From assembly GCA_036346225.1 (NCBI GenBank), contig JARFIW010000115.1:1886501-1950500 (forward strand): a stretch of DNA of 64,000 nucleotides, in the 5' to 3' direction. This DNA comes from Platerodrilus igneus (taxonomy: Eukaryota > Arthropoda > Insecta > Coleoptera > Lycidae). Shown one piece after another: positions 21,746 through 33,686 of the stretch (positions within the stretch are counted from its first letter, which is position 1; each line of letters opens with the position of its first letter). A program made the position numbers and the translations under genes. The notes under the pieces were generated by a model. The model saw only the letters and a program-made list of their open reading frames with translations. It did not search any database and was not told where the DNA came from.

Positions 21746-22614
21746 ATGTCTGTAAAGGAGCAAATCGTCCACGAGTTACATAAGCCTGCTCGCATTAACT
21801 TTCCTAGAAGACATGTAATCACAAAAGGATTAAACGAGCTGTTTCAAGCCGATTTGGTGGAAATGATCCCATATGCAAAGATAAATAAAGGATTTAGATA
21901 CATTCTAGTTGTTATCGATGTATTTTCTAAATACTTATGGGCCGTACCGGTTAAGCGCAAGACGGGTAAGGCTGTTTCAAACGCTTTTCAATCAATTTTC
22001 AACAAAGACCATCGTATTCCACGGTACATTCAAACGGATTTGGGAAAAGAATTTTATAATTCAACATTTAAGGCTTTAATGGAAAAATATGAGATTACAC
22101 ATTATAGTGTGTACAGCAATAAAAAGCTTGCGTAGTAGAACGCGTTAATCGTACCTTAAAGTCAAAAATGTGGAAACAATTTAGTTTGAATGGTTCGTAT
22201 CGATGGCTGAATATACTATCCTCACTCGTGACTGCATATAACAACACCAAACATCGAACAATCGGCATGCGACCTGTAGATGTGTCAAAACGCAATGAAC
22301 GCAAACTCTTCAATACAGTGTACAGTACGATCAAAACAGTTAACTTAAAGAGTAAAAAATTTTCTGTTGGAGATCATGTTCGCATTAGTAAACATAGAAG
22401 TCAATTTACCAAGGGATACACACCAAATTGGTCTAACGAAATTTTTACGGTGTACAAAGTGCATTTGACTAATCCTTTAACGTACCTGTTGCGCGATAGT
22501 CGAGGACAACCAATATTAGGCGGCTTCTATGCAGAAGAACTTCAACGAACACACTATCCGGATGTATATTTAGTGGAAAAAGTATTGAAGAGAGTTAAAA
22601 TCAAGTATATGTGA
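21746..22614 (+). CDS. Retroviral-type (DDE) integrase, one frame break
   Basis: About 289 residues from the ATG at 21746 to a TGA at 22612-22614. The rve catalytic core is clear: Asp36 in QADLVEM, Asp98 in YIQTDLGKEF, and the Glu encoded at 22138-22140, about 34 residues after the second Asp, in a VVERVNR context. The LVVIDVFSKYLWAVP strand block is typical of Polinton and Gypsy-type integrases. The break is in the AAAAA run at 22121-22125; one added A joins the parts. After the core is an SH3-like C-terminal domain (KFSVGDHVRISK) without an obvious chromodomain. It inserts the element with a 6-bp staggered cut, matching the AAAGTA duplication. Confidence 0.93.
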
Positions 22615-22714
22615 AATGGTTAAATTTAGATTCTAGCCATAATAGTTGGATATCCAAAATCATATTTTGTAGATTTGCTGTTACGTGTTTGTTTACCATC
22701 ATATGTCATTCATC

Positions 22715-22720
22715 AATAAA
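22715..22720 (+). terminator. Polyadenylation signal AATAAA after integrase
   Basis: AATAAA lies 101 bases past the integrase stop codon, followed by a T-rich stretch. It is a likely 3' end signal for the rightward block. Confidence 0.5.
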
Positions 22721-22752
22721 AATTTTTTACTGTTATATGCTTTATTATAGCG

Positions 22753-22770
22753 ACACACACACACACACAC
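22753..22770. repeat. (CA)n microsatellite
   Basis: Nine CA units in the 3' region after the integrase gene. Confidence 0.9.
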
Positions 22771-22825
22771 AAATTACATCTATGTACTACTAATTACTAC
22801 ACTAGTTCTACGTCAAGAAAGTTGT

Positions 22826-22995
22826 TTATAATTCCTCATGCCCGAAGCGCAAAACGTTGATGTAGGTTGATTTTCGCTGTTTTGGTTGAACTTGAGTATT
22901 TCGATGTCCGTGAATATGTGTAAATAACAAGCAGGTAAAACACATTACCTTCTCAGCTAACAATTTCTCCCCGTACTTGACCAACACTCGAGGTA
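22826..22995 (-). CDS. Short open segment, uncertain
   Basis: The minus strand is open for about 56 codons, ending at the TAA at 22826-22828, in less AT-rich sequence. It contains LVKYGEKLLAEKV followed by CFTCLLFTHIHGH, a Cys/His spacing slightly like a zinc-binding site. There is no good start codon before the internal ATG near 22950. It could be a remnant of an accessory gene in the right arm. No function is assigned. Confidence 0.25.
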
Positions 22996-23386
22996 TATAT
23001 ATTTATTGTAAAAGGTATGCGACACGTACAATAGCATCCTCCATTATATCTAATAAGTGCTATCTATAGCGCATCAGGTAGGATTACCAAGATGACATAA
23101 TTTACATACAAAAATAGTATTAAACTAAAACAATAACTTTAATAGCATATACACTTTTTATAATCATCTATACTATTTGATGGCCATTTTCCCGAATCCG
23201 GGACCACACGTCCATCCTGGTTGCTGTTTTGAGCCCTCCATTGCCAAATTCTTGAGGAGCCAGTTATATGTTGTTCTATGAGGGCCAACTACATTAGGTT
23301 GGTACTTATAATTTACCTTATACTTTAAAATTAACTTCAATACTTTTTTAATACCATAGGTTGTGCGAAATATACAACATCTACAA

Positions 23387-23872
23387 TCATATCGTCAATC
23401 GCTGTGACCAGTGATTTATAGTTGCATTTATATTTATGATAGGAAATGCCTTCGTACTCAATACAGCTCGGTTGGTTAGTAATTCTTCAAGGAAATATAC
23501 ATCGCTCAAACTATAATTACTCTCTATTGCGTCTAGTACACCGCGCACCTGATGACATTTTAACTCTGTTTTGCCGTTGCAAGCATCAATGAAGTTTGAT
23601 ACAAATTGATCGCACCTACTCTGTTGTTTAAACAGCATGTCCATTACATCAATGGATGTATCATTGGTCAGCGTTAGCCATTTGAAGGCTTTAAAGGGAA
23701 CATGAACACCTACTCTGAACAGTATACGTTTGATTTTGTCTACATCATTCAATACTATGGCATGTTTCAGATGTTGGTGTAAAATGCGTTGTTCACTCTC
23801 GAACAAATCGTACAGTACATTGTCCATGTTAACTTGAAAACTTCGCACCACTATCGTTGTTGTTCCACTCAC
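23387..23872 (-). CDS. Accessory gene, unrecognised, possibly ankyrin-like
   Basis: An intact 161-codon minus-strand frame, the longest outside the core genes. A second in-frame ATG (MDNVLYDLF, residue 16) is an alternative start. Residues about 33-80 (LKHAIVLNDVDKIKRIL followed by VPFKAFKWLTL) have the helix-turn-helix rhythm of a diverged ankyrin repeat pair, but the consensus is weak. Downstream, another frame stays open from 23386 to the TAG at 23173-23175 and reads protein-like (YNWLLKNLAMEG, WTCGPGFGK), so the gene may continue for 70 more residues after a shift near 23390. It lies on the strand opposite the integrase block, in the right arm where Polintons can carry cargo genes. Confidence 0.45.
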   Translation of the reverse strand: MSGTTTIVVRSFQVNMDNVLYDLFESEQRILHQHLKHAIVLNDVDKIKRILFRVGVHVPFKAFKWLTLTNDTSIDVMDMLFKQQSRCDQFVSNFIDACNGKTELKCHQVRGVLDAIESNYSLSDVYFLEELLTNRAVLSTKAFPIININATINHWSQRLTI

Positions 23873-24077
23873 TGCGAGATCTATCCAAGTACCTAGCTTT
23901 TATGGCACATTCATCAAAATAGGTAATGCTAAAGTGTTGTGATACTGAGCATCACCTAGTTATTCGTCTGATAAACCCCCCACTAGTTTTTGTAACAGCA
24001 TTAATAAATCAACAACCTTGAGATGATCTCTGGCAAGGCGACTCTGTTGAATTTGAGCAATATATTTAAGGAAAATC

Positions 24078-24190
24078 CAATTAGAGGTGTTTTGGTGGTG
24101 ATAGATTGTTATTCAAATTATCTATGGGAATATCCTTTACTTTTAACGAAGGATGCATGCCCGGTAAATTGCAAATTAATCAAAAGAGTA
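24078..24190 (+). pseudogene. Possible integrase fragment
   Basis: The plus strand around 24082-24180 encodes a block like GVLVVIDCYSNYLWEYPL, similar in pattern to the LVVIDVFSKYLWAVP strand of the intact integrase, then stops. It is too short for proof. It may be a relic of a second element or a captured fragment. Confidence 0.3.
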
Positions 24191-24410
24191 TAACGTTAAT
24201 CATTACTCTACATAGAGCACAAAAAGCTGTCATAGCCATGCGAGAAATATGTTGCCTGATAAATACTCCCTGTATGATTGTTGTGGTTTTGACAATTTTG
24301 ACAACGATCCTAGGTCATGGATCGAAACGTAAAGAAAGATGATTTTAAAAACTATGAGTGGTTTAATTCCCAACGAAGATTAAGAAAAAGGTTGTCTGAT
24401 GTCGCTAAAT

Positions 24411-24412
<2 letters not shown>

Positions 24413-24446
<34 letters not shown>
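24413..24446. repeat. (TA)n microsatellite
   Basis: About 17 TA units in the right arm of the Polinton. Confidence 0.9.
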
Positions 24447-24448
<2 letters not shown>

Positions 24449-24789
24449 AATGATTAATACCTTGAAAGTAATAGGAAAATAAAATTTAAAGTTGTCAACC
24501 ATGTTCGGGTGGTAATGTTGATTCGGTCATTGATACCTACTGCAAGTTAAAACAAGTCGTATACAATGATGAAAAGTTTTTGAAACTAACTAAATGTGAT
24601 CTTGAATACATGCTTTGTAAAAGCGATATAGTTCAGATTCTGCTACGATTCTTCAACAGACAACAACAGATAACAATAAAACTCTGTTTAAATTAATTTT
24701 TAATAACGACTTAACATTGCGTAATTCTATTAAAATGATTTGAAATATAACGGTATTATTTTTATTGTTTAGCATCAATTTAATAACAT

Positions 24790-26794
24790 TTGTTGATATA
24801 AGATGAAAATTGTGAATTTTGGTAATTGACAATTATGCTAAAATGTTTTGAAGTTACCTTGTTGCCATATGTTCCATTTAACAGAATTAAAACTCAGATA
24901 TATTATAGACATTCTTGCAATTATTTACCATATGTGTATATATTTCTCTTGACAATAATTATTAATTTAAGAATAACTTATTGAATTAAAGTAGTTATTT
25001 ATAAGCACTAAATTCTACAATAATTAAAACGAGTTTGAAAATAAAATGTATTGACAATGTAGCTATACTTGTAATTTATTCTGCCAGGATCAACAAAATA
25101 TAATGCAAAATAGTTGTTTTAGGTATAAACCAGAACCATATAATTTACATATGGAGATATGTTGTTATATTTATACTATAAATAGCCCAATCGCCGAGGT
25201 CATTAACTACCATGCACTTTACTGAACGCGGTTGTTAAAGGGCGTTATATGAACGTTTTTGCAAAGAAATAAGTAATATTTATCTCAGTTTGCGAGATGT
25301 TGAAACGTTTAGATCCGTAAGTTATGCATATCTTTTAGAAAACATATTTGCTTTTATGGACAAATTTTTGCTTTACATTCCTTAACTTTAATAATTCACT
25401 AATCATGTTTACAGAGTCTTTTTAAATAATAATATCCTTTGAACATACTATCATCTGGAATACAAATTTTGTTATACCTATATCTAGTACTAATAATAAT
25501 TAGTGTCTCTAGCACTGTAAAATTTAACTAGAATAAATAATTCACAATCTTTTATAGTGTTTAATTAAATCGGTCTTTTAACAACAAAAGAGGTATTTTG
25601 CACATTGCAAATTATTATTACCATGCTTGTAGCAATAAATATTACATAATAAATTGCTGGTTATTCACCTAACAATAAAATTTTACACTAAGAATATATA
25701 ATTGGTGTATGCTGGGTTGCCTGCCATAGATATGCATATATTTTTAGAATTTATGGAGTACCATTCCGCATTTGAGAATGATTACATCACTATCCAAATT
25801 CTTCACCACGTTTTAAATAACGACATTATTTGCATACATTTAAAGGTTAAATTTTAGATCCGGGTACGAGTTCAGTGTGGTTGTATAAATTATTTTGGTG
25901 GTGCAATCATGAATAAAATAACGAGTGACCTGTCTTAACATGTTTTTGCACACACCAATATTTTAAATTAAAACCATTATAAAATACGATTCTTTTGATA
26001 TTTAATACAAAAATAATGGGGCAGAGCCCCGTTTAGGCACGTTTAGAAGCTCCTTCCCCACCATTCATCATTTTGAGAGTGATTATGTCATCCACCACAT
26101 TTCCTATTTTTTGCTTAACCTAAAATCTCTCTTTAATTAACTAAAGCAACGAGAATAAAAACAATGACGAAGCTCTAAAGATCACCGCTAAATTCTTCAC
26201 TACATGCACGTTTTTGCATAACCTATAAATTTTTATCACGTTTGTGCAATTAAACGAGTTATATATATACAATGTCTAATACGTCATCTACATACAATCA
26301 CCAAACCGCTAAAAGTAAAAGAATTTTTCTTGCCACATAAATTAAATGTATAATTACATTTAAATATTTAAATATATTCAAATTGCTAAAATGTAAGCAA
26401 GAGATCCTTGATATAAGATTAAATTAATTTTTTATTTGAGAGTCAAATAAATCGTTATGAAAGGTGGTATATTTTGCATACCAAGAAGGAAATAGTCTTA
26501 ACATGTTTTGCAAACACACCTTATGTTAATTAAATCCATTATATTAAAAGTTGAATAATTTGCATATATATTACCAGAGCTATAATTCCAAACTCGAGGT
26601 TATATTCGACTGCGAATTCTTGTTATTTTATCGTGACATTGAAATCGCGAGAAGTGAACGACTTCTTTGTAAGCAAGACATCCTTGATATAAGATTAAAT
26701 TAATTTTTATTTAAAAGTCAAATAAATCGTGATGCAAGGTGGTATAATTTGCATACCAATAAGGAATATACGGCATACCTGTCTTGAAATGTTT
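24790..26794 (-). repeat. Polinton right inner inverted repeat and tandem subterminal units
   Basis: 26400-26660 and 26666-26945 are tandem copies of a unit of about 280 bp (GTCAAATAAATCGT, CACACCTTATGTTAATTAAAT, GAGGTTATATTCGACTGC). 25745-25960 pairs with 14050-14260 on the left, and 24800-25230 with 14550-14690, with about 270 extra bases at 24880-25140 on the right. No gene is seen in 24447-26794. Confidence 0.7.
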
Positions 26795-27522
26795 TGCAAC
26801 ACACCTTATGTTAATTAAATACATTATATTAAAAGTCGAATGTCGACGTGATTTACATATATATTACCAGATAAAAGCACGAGGTTATATTCGACTGCAT
26901 GCAAATTCTTAGTATTTTATCGTGACATTGAAATTGCGAGATGTGAACGACTTCTTTTTACAAGATTTTACCTGCAAACGTTTAAAATTTGACCTCCATC
27001 ATATAACATTTCGTATATTTTCTTAATTTTATTTGCTACTTCGTACAAAACGCAGCTTATGAGGAGAGCTAAAACACTCTTTACCACTTGCACGCGTTTG
27101 CCTAATATTAAAAATTCTTCACAGCGGCGTTTTAATTTTTAGCTTAACCTACCCCAGAAAAATACGAACCAACACGTGAACTCCATTTTCTACACACACA
27201 ACATTTTTAAAATTTAATATTTAATATTTAACGTCGGGAACGCTGCTAAAAATTTCTTAAGAAAATATCTCACCCAGCGCACGCGCACCACCCCACGACA
27301 AAAATCTAACGACCCCGCCGAACGCACACCCCAAAGACCTAACGACCCCCGACGCAACAAATTTACACACAAAGACAATTTTGTTCTCAAAGCGGCGTAT
27401 ACATATCTTGCTGCACGTTTTGTTTCCCAAAGCGGCTTAGCTGTTCATATTGTTCTCGAACCGGCGTATACATATCTTGCTGTGGATCTCTGTTGCCAAA
27501 CCGGCTTAGCTACCCTACTACT
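26795..27522 (-). repeat. Polinton right terminal inverted repeat, outer part
   Basis: Reverse complement of 11233-11960. The two 69- to 70-bp direct units recur here (CGGCTTAGCT at 27433 and 27503). It ends CCCTACTACT, one triplet longer than the left end. Confidence 0.92.
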
Positions 27523-27528
27523 AAAGTA
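27523..27528. repeat. Right target-site duplication AAAGTA
   Basis: An exact copy of the six bases at 11227-11232, directly after the right terminus. Confidence 0.9.
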
Positions 27529-27715
27529 ACAGAAAAAAGAGGGAGAGAGAGAGAGCAGAGAAAAGAGAGAGATAGAAGAAGAAAAAATGCACGAGAAAGA
27601 AAATAATATAAAGAAAGAGAACGAAAAAAACCAGAATGAGAGAAAAAAGGAAGGGTGAAAAGAGAGAGAGAGAGAGAGAGAAAGGGCAGGAGAAAAGCAG
27701 AAAAACCGCCACAGT
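27529..27715. repeat. GA-rich purine tract
   Basis: Nearly continuous purines on the plus strand with several (GA)n runs (27540-27556, 27660-27682). It may adopt triplex or GAGA-factor-binding structure. The minus-strand Ser/Leu/Phe-rich frames here are artefacts. Confidence 0.85.
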
Positions 27716-30700
27716 ACAGTACCTTTCAATTGCAAAGCCTTAAAATTGAAACATTCTTCCCGTTGAAAAGCAGCAGACGTTCAATCGTTATTAATTTTCA
27801 ATCGAAAGTTTTGACATTTTCAGTTAAAATGAGTATTCAATTCTTGATGCTCTTCAACTGAAACGAATTATGGCTAAACCCTCAATCGAAGGAATAATTT
27901 GAGGTTCTTCAATCGAAATGAATGTTTAAGTTCTGATGTTCTTCAATGGAAAGAAATAATGTTTAAACCCTTGATGCTCTTCAATCGAAAGGATGACATT
28001 TTGGAGTTCTTCAAATGAAATAAATAACAAAATACTTACCTTCTTCGACCAAAATAAATCATGTTTAAGCTCTTGATGCTATTTAATCTGTCTAAAAATG
28101 ATATTATTAAACTCTTCAATAGCGGGAATATTTAAATTTGTATTTTCTTTAACAGAGACTATTAATATTTAAACCCTTGATGCTCTTCAATCGAAAAAAT
28201 GACACGTTGTGGCTCTTTAAACGAAATAATAACAAAATCCCAGGCTCTACAACTAAAATAAATCATGTTTAAAAAACTCTTAATGCTCTTCAATCTAAAG
28301 AATGATATTTTAATGCTCTTCAATTGCAGAGAATATGCTCCTCTACGGAAACGAGTAATGCTCTTCAATCGAAAGAATATTTTGAAACTCTTCAATCGAA
28401 ATGAATATTTAAGTTCTAATGTTCTTTAATGGAAAGGAATAATGTTTAAACACTTGATGCTCTTCAATCGAAAGAATAATATTTTGGGGCTCTCCAAATG
28501 AAATAAATAACAAAATCTTTACGTTCCTCAACCAAAATGAATCATGTTTAAGCTCTTGATGCTCTTCAATCTGTCTAAAAATGATATTATAAAACCCTTC
28601 AATTGCGAGAATATTTAAATTCGTTGCTCTTTAACGGAAACGGAAACTGTAGCAAAATTAACTGGTCGGGGTAGGGACGCAAAAGTACGGGAGTAGGCAA
28701 TACCAAACAAAACAAAAAAAAACCAACAAACAAAAAAAAATTTTCTACAAAACTAAAAGGAAGTTCGTTACGAGAAGAAATGAAAACAGAAAAAAAAGAC
28801 ACCAAAAAAAAGAACTCTCATCCGGCTCGAAGAACCAGTATACCGGACTAAGTCAAGAAGTTTAAAAAACATACGAAAAAGAAAAGTAGGAGATAACATA
28901 TATCGAGGACAAAGGTACAATGGCGTTAACGCTGAGAAAGTCGTCAAAGGACGGATGTTTATTAAATTCTGATGCTCTTTAATAAAAGTAAATGGAGCTC
29001 AACTCTTGATGCCTTTCAATAAAAAAATAGCATTCTGAAACGCTTCATTCGAATTAAATATTCAAATTTTGATGCTCTTCTACCGGAACGTTGATGTATA
29101 AACTATCGATGTTCTTTAATCAAAAGAAAAAGTTATGGAAATCAAGGCTTTAAATATCATTTGTTTGGTTAAACAGCGTCAAAATTTAAACATTCATTTC
29201 TATTGAAGAGCTTCGGGATGTTATTCCTTCGATTGCAGAGCATCATTCGTTTCAGTTCAGAAACATTGGAGTTTAAATATTAATTTCGATCGAAGAGCCT
29301 CGGAATTCTTTCAATAAAGAAACATCAACGGTTTAAATTTCAATCGATTTGGTTGAAAAGTTTCAGAATTTAAATATTCATTTGAATTGAAGAGCTATGA
29401 AACACCGTTCATTTGGTTGAAGAGCATCTAGGGTTAAACATCTTTCATTTCGATTGGAGAACATCATAATTTAAATATTTATTTTGATTTAAGAGCCTCA
29501 AAATATCGTTCATATGATTGAACAGCACCTAGCGTTAAACATCTTCATTTCGATTGAAGAGTCTCAAAATATCGTCCATTTGATTGAAAGGCATCAAGAT
29601 TTAAACATTATTCACTTCGATTGGAGAGCATCATTATTTAAATATCCATTTCGGTTGAAAAGCTTCAAAATATCGTCCATTTGATGAAAAAGTTGAAATA
29701 CATTCTCTTTGATTGGGGCACATCATCATTTAAATATTAATTTTGATGAATAGCATCATAATATTGTCCATTTAATTGAAGGGCATTTAGGGTTAAACAT
29801 CATTCACTTTGATTAGAGAGCATCATAATTTAAATATTCAATACGATTGAAGCTCCTCAAAATATCGCCCATTTATATGAAAAACATCTAGGGTTCAACA
29901 TCATTCATTTCGATTGAGGGGCATCATAATTTAAATATTTATTTCGATTAAAGGGCTTCAAAATGTCGTTTATTTATTTGAAGAGCATATAGGGCGAAAC
30001 ATCATTCGTATCTTTTCAAGAGCATCATAGTTTAAATATTTATTTCGATTGATGAAGGGTCTTAAAATGTCATCTATTGGATTGAAAAGCATCTAGAGTT
30101 AAATATCATTCATTTCGATTAAAGAGTCTAAAAATATCGTCTATTTGATTGAAGAGGAATCTAGAGTTAAACATAATTTATTTCGATCCAAGAGCATCAT
30201 AGTTTAAATGTTTCTTTTGATTGAAAAGCCTCAAAATATTGTCCATGTGATAGTAAAGCATTTAGGGGGTTAAACATCACTCACTTCGATTCATTTCGAT
30301 TAAAGAGTCTCAAAATATCGTCCATTTTGTGGAAGATTAATCTAGGGTTAAACATCATTCACTTCGATTAAAGAACATCATAATTTAAATAAATATTCAT
30401 TTCGATTGAGGAACATCAAAATATCGTCCACTTGATTGAAGAGCATCTAAGATAAATATCATTTACATCGATTGCAGTGCATCATAATTTTAATATTCAT
30501 TTCGATTGAAGAGCCTCAAAATATCGTCCATTTGTTTGAAAAGCATCTAGCGTTAAACACTTCATTTACTTCGATTGGAGAGCATCATAATTTAAATATT
30601 CATTTCGACTGAAGAGCCTCAAAATGTCGTCCATCTGGTTGAAGAACTTCTAGGGTTAAACATAAATCACGTCAATTAGAAAGCATCATAATTTAAATAT

Positions 30701-33480
30701 TTATTTAGATTGAATAGCCTCATAATATCGTCCATTTGATTGACGAACATCTAGCGTTGAACATCATTCATTTCGTTTGAAGAGTTTCATAATTGAAATA
30801 TACATTTCGATTGAAGAACCTCAAAATATCGTCCATTCGAGTGAAGAGCATCACTTAGATTTGAGGGCATCTTAATTTAAAAAGTCGTTCGGTTGAAGAG
30901 CCTCAAAAAATCGTTCCCTTGGTTGAAAAGCATCTAGGGTTAAACATCATTTACTTCGATTCATTTCGATTGAATAGCCTCCAAATGTCGTCCATTTGAT
31001 TGAAGAATATCTAGAGTAAACATCATTTACTTAAATTGAAGAGCATCCTAATTTAAATATTCATTTCGATTGAGGAACATCAAAATATCGTCCACTTGAT
31101 TGGAAAGCATCTAGCGCTAAACTTCATTTACTTCGATTGGAGAGCATCATAATTTAAATATTCATTTCAATAGAAGACCCACAAGATATCCTCCATTTGA
31201 TTGAACAGCATCCGGGGTTAAACATCATTTACTTCGATTGGAGAGCATCGTAATTTAAATATTCATTTCGATTGAAGAGCATCAAAATATCATCCTTTTA
31301 TTGAATAGTATCTAGCGTTGAACACCATTCATTTCGATTGAAGATCTTTATAATTGAAATATTTATTAGGTTGAAGAGCTTTAAAATATCATCCATTTGA
31401 TTGAAGAGCACCTAAGGTTAAACAACACTAATTTCGGTCGAAAAGTATCATAATTTAAATATTCATTTCGATTGAAAAGCCTCAAACTATTGTCCATTTG
31501 ATTGAAGAGCATCTAACTTTGAACATCATTCATTGCGATTGAAGAGCGTCACAATTTCAATATTCATTTCGATTGAAGAGCTTCAAAATGTCTTCCTTTT
31601 AATTGAACAGCATCTAGAGCGAACATCATTCACTACGATTGGAGAGCGTCATAATTTGAATATTTATTTCGATTGAAAAGGCTCAAAATATCGTCCATTA
31701 GATTGAAGAGCATTTAAAGTTAAACATCATTTATTTCAACTGGAAACCATCATAATTTAAATATTTATTTCGATTGAAGATCCTCAAGATGTCGTCCAGT
31801 TGATTGATCGACACCTAGGATTAAACATCATTCATTTCAATTGAAGAGCTTTATAATTTAAATATTCATTTCAATTGAATAGCCTCAAAATAGCGTCCAT
31901 TTGACTGAAGAGCTTCTAGAGTTAAACATCATTCACTTTGATTGAAAAGCATCATAATTTAAATATTCATTTCGATTAAAGAACCTCAAAATATCGTCCA
32001 TTTATTTGAAGAGCAGCTAGGGGATACATAATTCGTATCTTTTCAAGACCATCGTAGTTTATATATTGATTTCGTTGATGAAGGGTTTTAAAATGTCATC
32101 CATTTGATTGAAGAGCATCTAGAGTTAAATATCATTCACTACGATTGAAGGGCATCATAATTAAAATATTTATTTCGATAGAAGAGCTTAAAATGTCGTT
32201 CCTTTGGTTGAAGAGCATCTAAAATTAAACATCAATCACTTCGATTCTAGAGTATCATAATTTAAATATTCATTTCGGTTGGGAAATCCTCAAGTATCGT
32301 TCAATTGATTGATGAGCATCTAGGGTTAAACATCAATCACTTCGATTCTAGAGTATCGTAATTTAAATATTCATTTCGATTGAGGAGCCTCAAAATATCG
32401 TCCATTTGATTGAAGAGCATTTAGGGTTAAACATCGTTTACTTCGATTGAAGAGTATCACAATTTAAATATTTATTTCGTTTGAAGAGAATCAAAATCTC
32501 GTTCTTTCGATTAAACACCATCAAAAGTCTAAGCGTTATCGATTTAATTGGAGATCATCAGAGCTGACATTGAAGTGCTTTAAAATATTGCCCTTTCAGT
32601 TGAAAAGTATCAAGTGTTAAACATTATTCACATTGTTTAAAGAGCTCGGAATATGATTTCTTCGATTGAAGAGCACGAAGGCTTTAAACATCATTTATTT
32701 CGGTTGCAAAATATCAGAATTTAAATAGTATTTTACTTGAAGAGCTGCCACATTTAAATATTATTTTTTGGAATAGAATGCACTCAAAATTTAAATATTA
32801 TTCAGTTTGATTGGTCACCATCATTCGTTCGATCATAAAATTTTAAAGATTTAAACTTCAATTGAAGAGGAGCTGAACTTAAACATCTATTTCAATTGAA
32901 GAGCTGCTAAATCTAAATGTTATTCCCTCGATTAAAGAGCATTGTTAAACGCTCTTTAATCGAGGGAATAACATTTAGATTTAGATTTAAACGGCATTCT
33001 TTCGATCAGAAAACCTCAAAAATTTAAAGACTTGGTTGGAGAGCAATAGAATTTGAATATAAATTTCAATTAAAAATCCTTCGAAAGAAAAACGCTCTAA
33101 ATTTAAAAAAACGTTTTAGTTAAGGCAGGGTACGCTAAACATCATCCTTTTGATTCCCCAGAATTAAAACTCTTCAAAATCATTCTTTGTACTAAAGAGT
33201 CTTAGATATCATTCTTGTAATTTGATTACGCACCGAAACCCTTTCGAATTAGAAGCTCTTTCGATCGTGCAAACACTATTCGTTTCGATTGAAAGGCATC
33301 AAAATCTAAGCATCATTCATTTTAATTCGAAGCCTTTAGGATTTAAACATCATTCACTTCGATTGAAAGGCTTCGAAATTCTTTTGATTGAAGAGTAGTG
33401 AATATTTAAACGTATTCTTTCGATTGGAGAGAATCAAAATTCAGAAACCATTTGTTGCGATTGGAAAGCATTCTTTCGAA
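27716..33480. repeat. Degenerate 101-bp repeat with 34-bp subunits, two orientations
   Basis: A core TTCGATTGAAGAGCAT recurs about every 34 bp, and three in a row make a unit of about 101 bp (ATCATAATTTAAATATTCA, then CTCAAAATATCGTCC, then TCTAGGGTTAAACATC). From 27716 to about 29120 the plus strand carries the reverse complement (GCTCTTCAATCGAAA); from about 29150 to 33480 the forward form. 28630-28960 is a non-repeat, A-rich interruption. No gene is seen in this stretch. Confidence 0.85.
32907..32984. repeat. Perfect 34-bp inverted repeat, 10-base loop
   Basis: 32907-32940 and 32951-32984 are exact reverse complements separated by ATTGTTAAAC. Each arm carries CTCGATTAAAGAGC, a variant of the array core, so it arose inside the array. 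Confidence 0.95.
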
Positions 33481-33686
33481 CTTTAAGTTTGCGAGTCATT
33501 AAAATTCCAACATTACGTGAACGTCGATTGGCAGGTTTTAGACAGCTTCCTTTTTGTGTTATGTAAAACAAAGTCATTTTGTTGCCGTATGGAAGCGTTT
33601 AGACACTACTTTTATACAGACATAATGCGAAAGTGGGGTTATGTTACCATTTCTGTTTACAAGCGGTTTTTTATCTGATTTTAGCG
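33481..33686. promoter_or_regulatory. Upstream region of MRRF gene
   Basis: 206 bp between the repeat array and the MRRF start codon, the only space for its promoter. No TATA or CCAAT box was recognised. Confidence 0.35.

Larger units (their letters stand above)
11233..27522. mobile_element. Polinton/Maverick, complete ends, no polymerase gene
   Basis: The left end reads AGTAGGGTAGCTAAGCC; the right end on the opposite strand reads AGTAGTAGGGTAGCTAAGCC, one AGT triplet longer. Both start with AG, as is typical of Polintons, and are flanked by AAAGTA. The element is 16,290 bp, inside the usual 15-20 kb. Inside are a retroviral-type integrase, packaging ATPase, adenain-type protease, major capsid, penton-like and PLA2-domain genes in two divergent blocks. 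A protein-primed polymerase B (usually over 1000 residues) is missing; remaining spaces hold short frames only. The left terminal repeat carries a nested 1.25-kb element. By structure this is a capsid-coding, integrating element that either lost replication or borrows a polymerase. Confidence 0.93.

Noticed and set aside
22611..25700. A remnant of polymerase B in the right arm
   Set aside because: No frame contained recognisable polymerase motifs such as the DTDS-type block, and the space is too short for the full gene.
27445..27735. Ser/Leu/Phe-rich minus-strand protein across the Polinton right end
   Set aside because: It is the complement of the GA-rich tract and crosses the transposon border.
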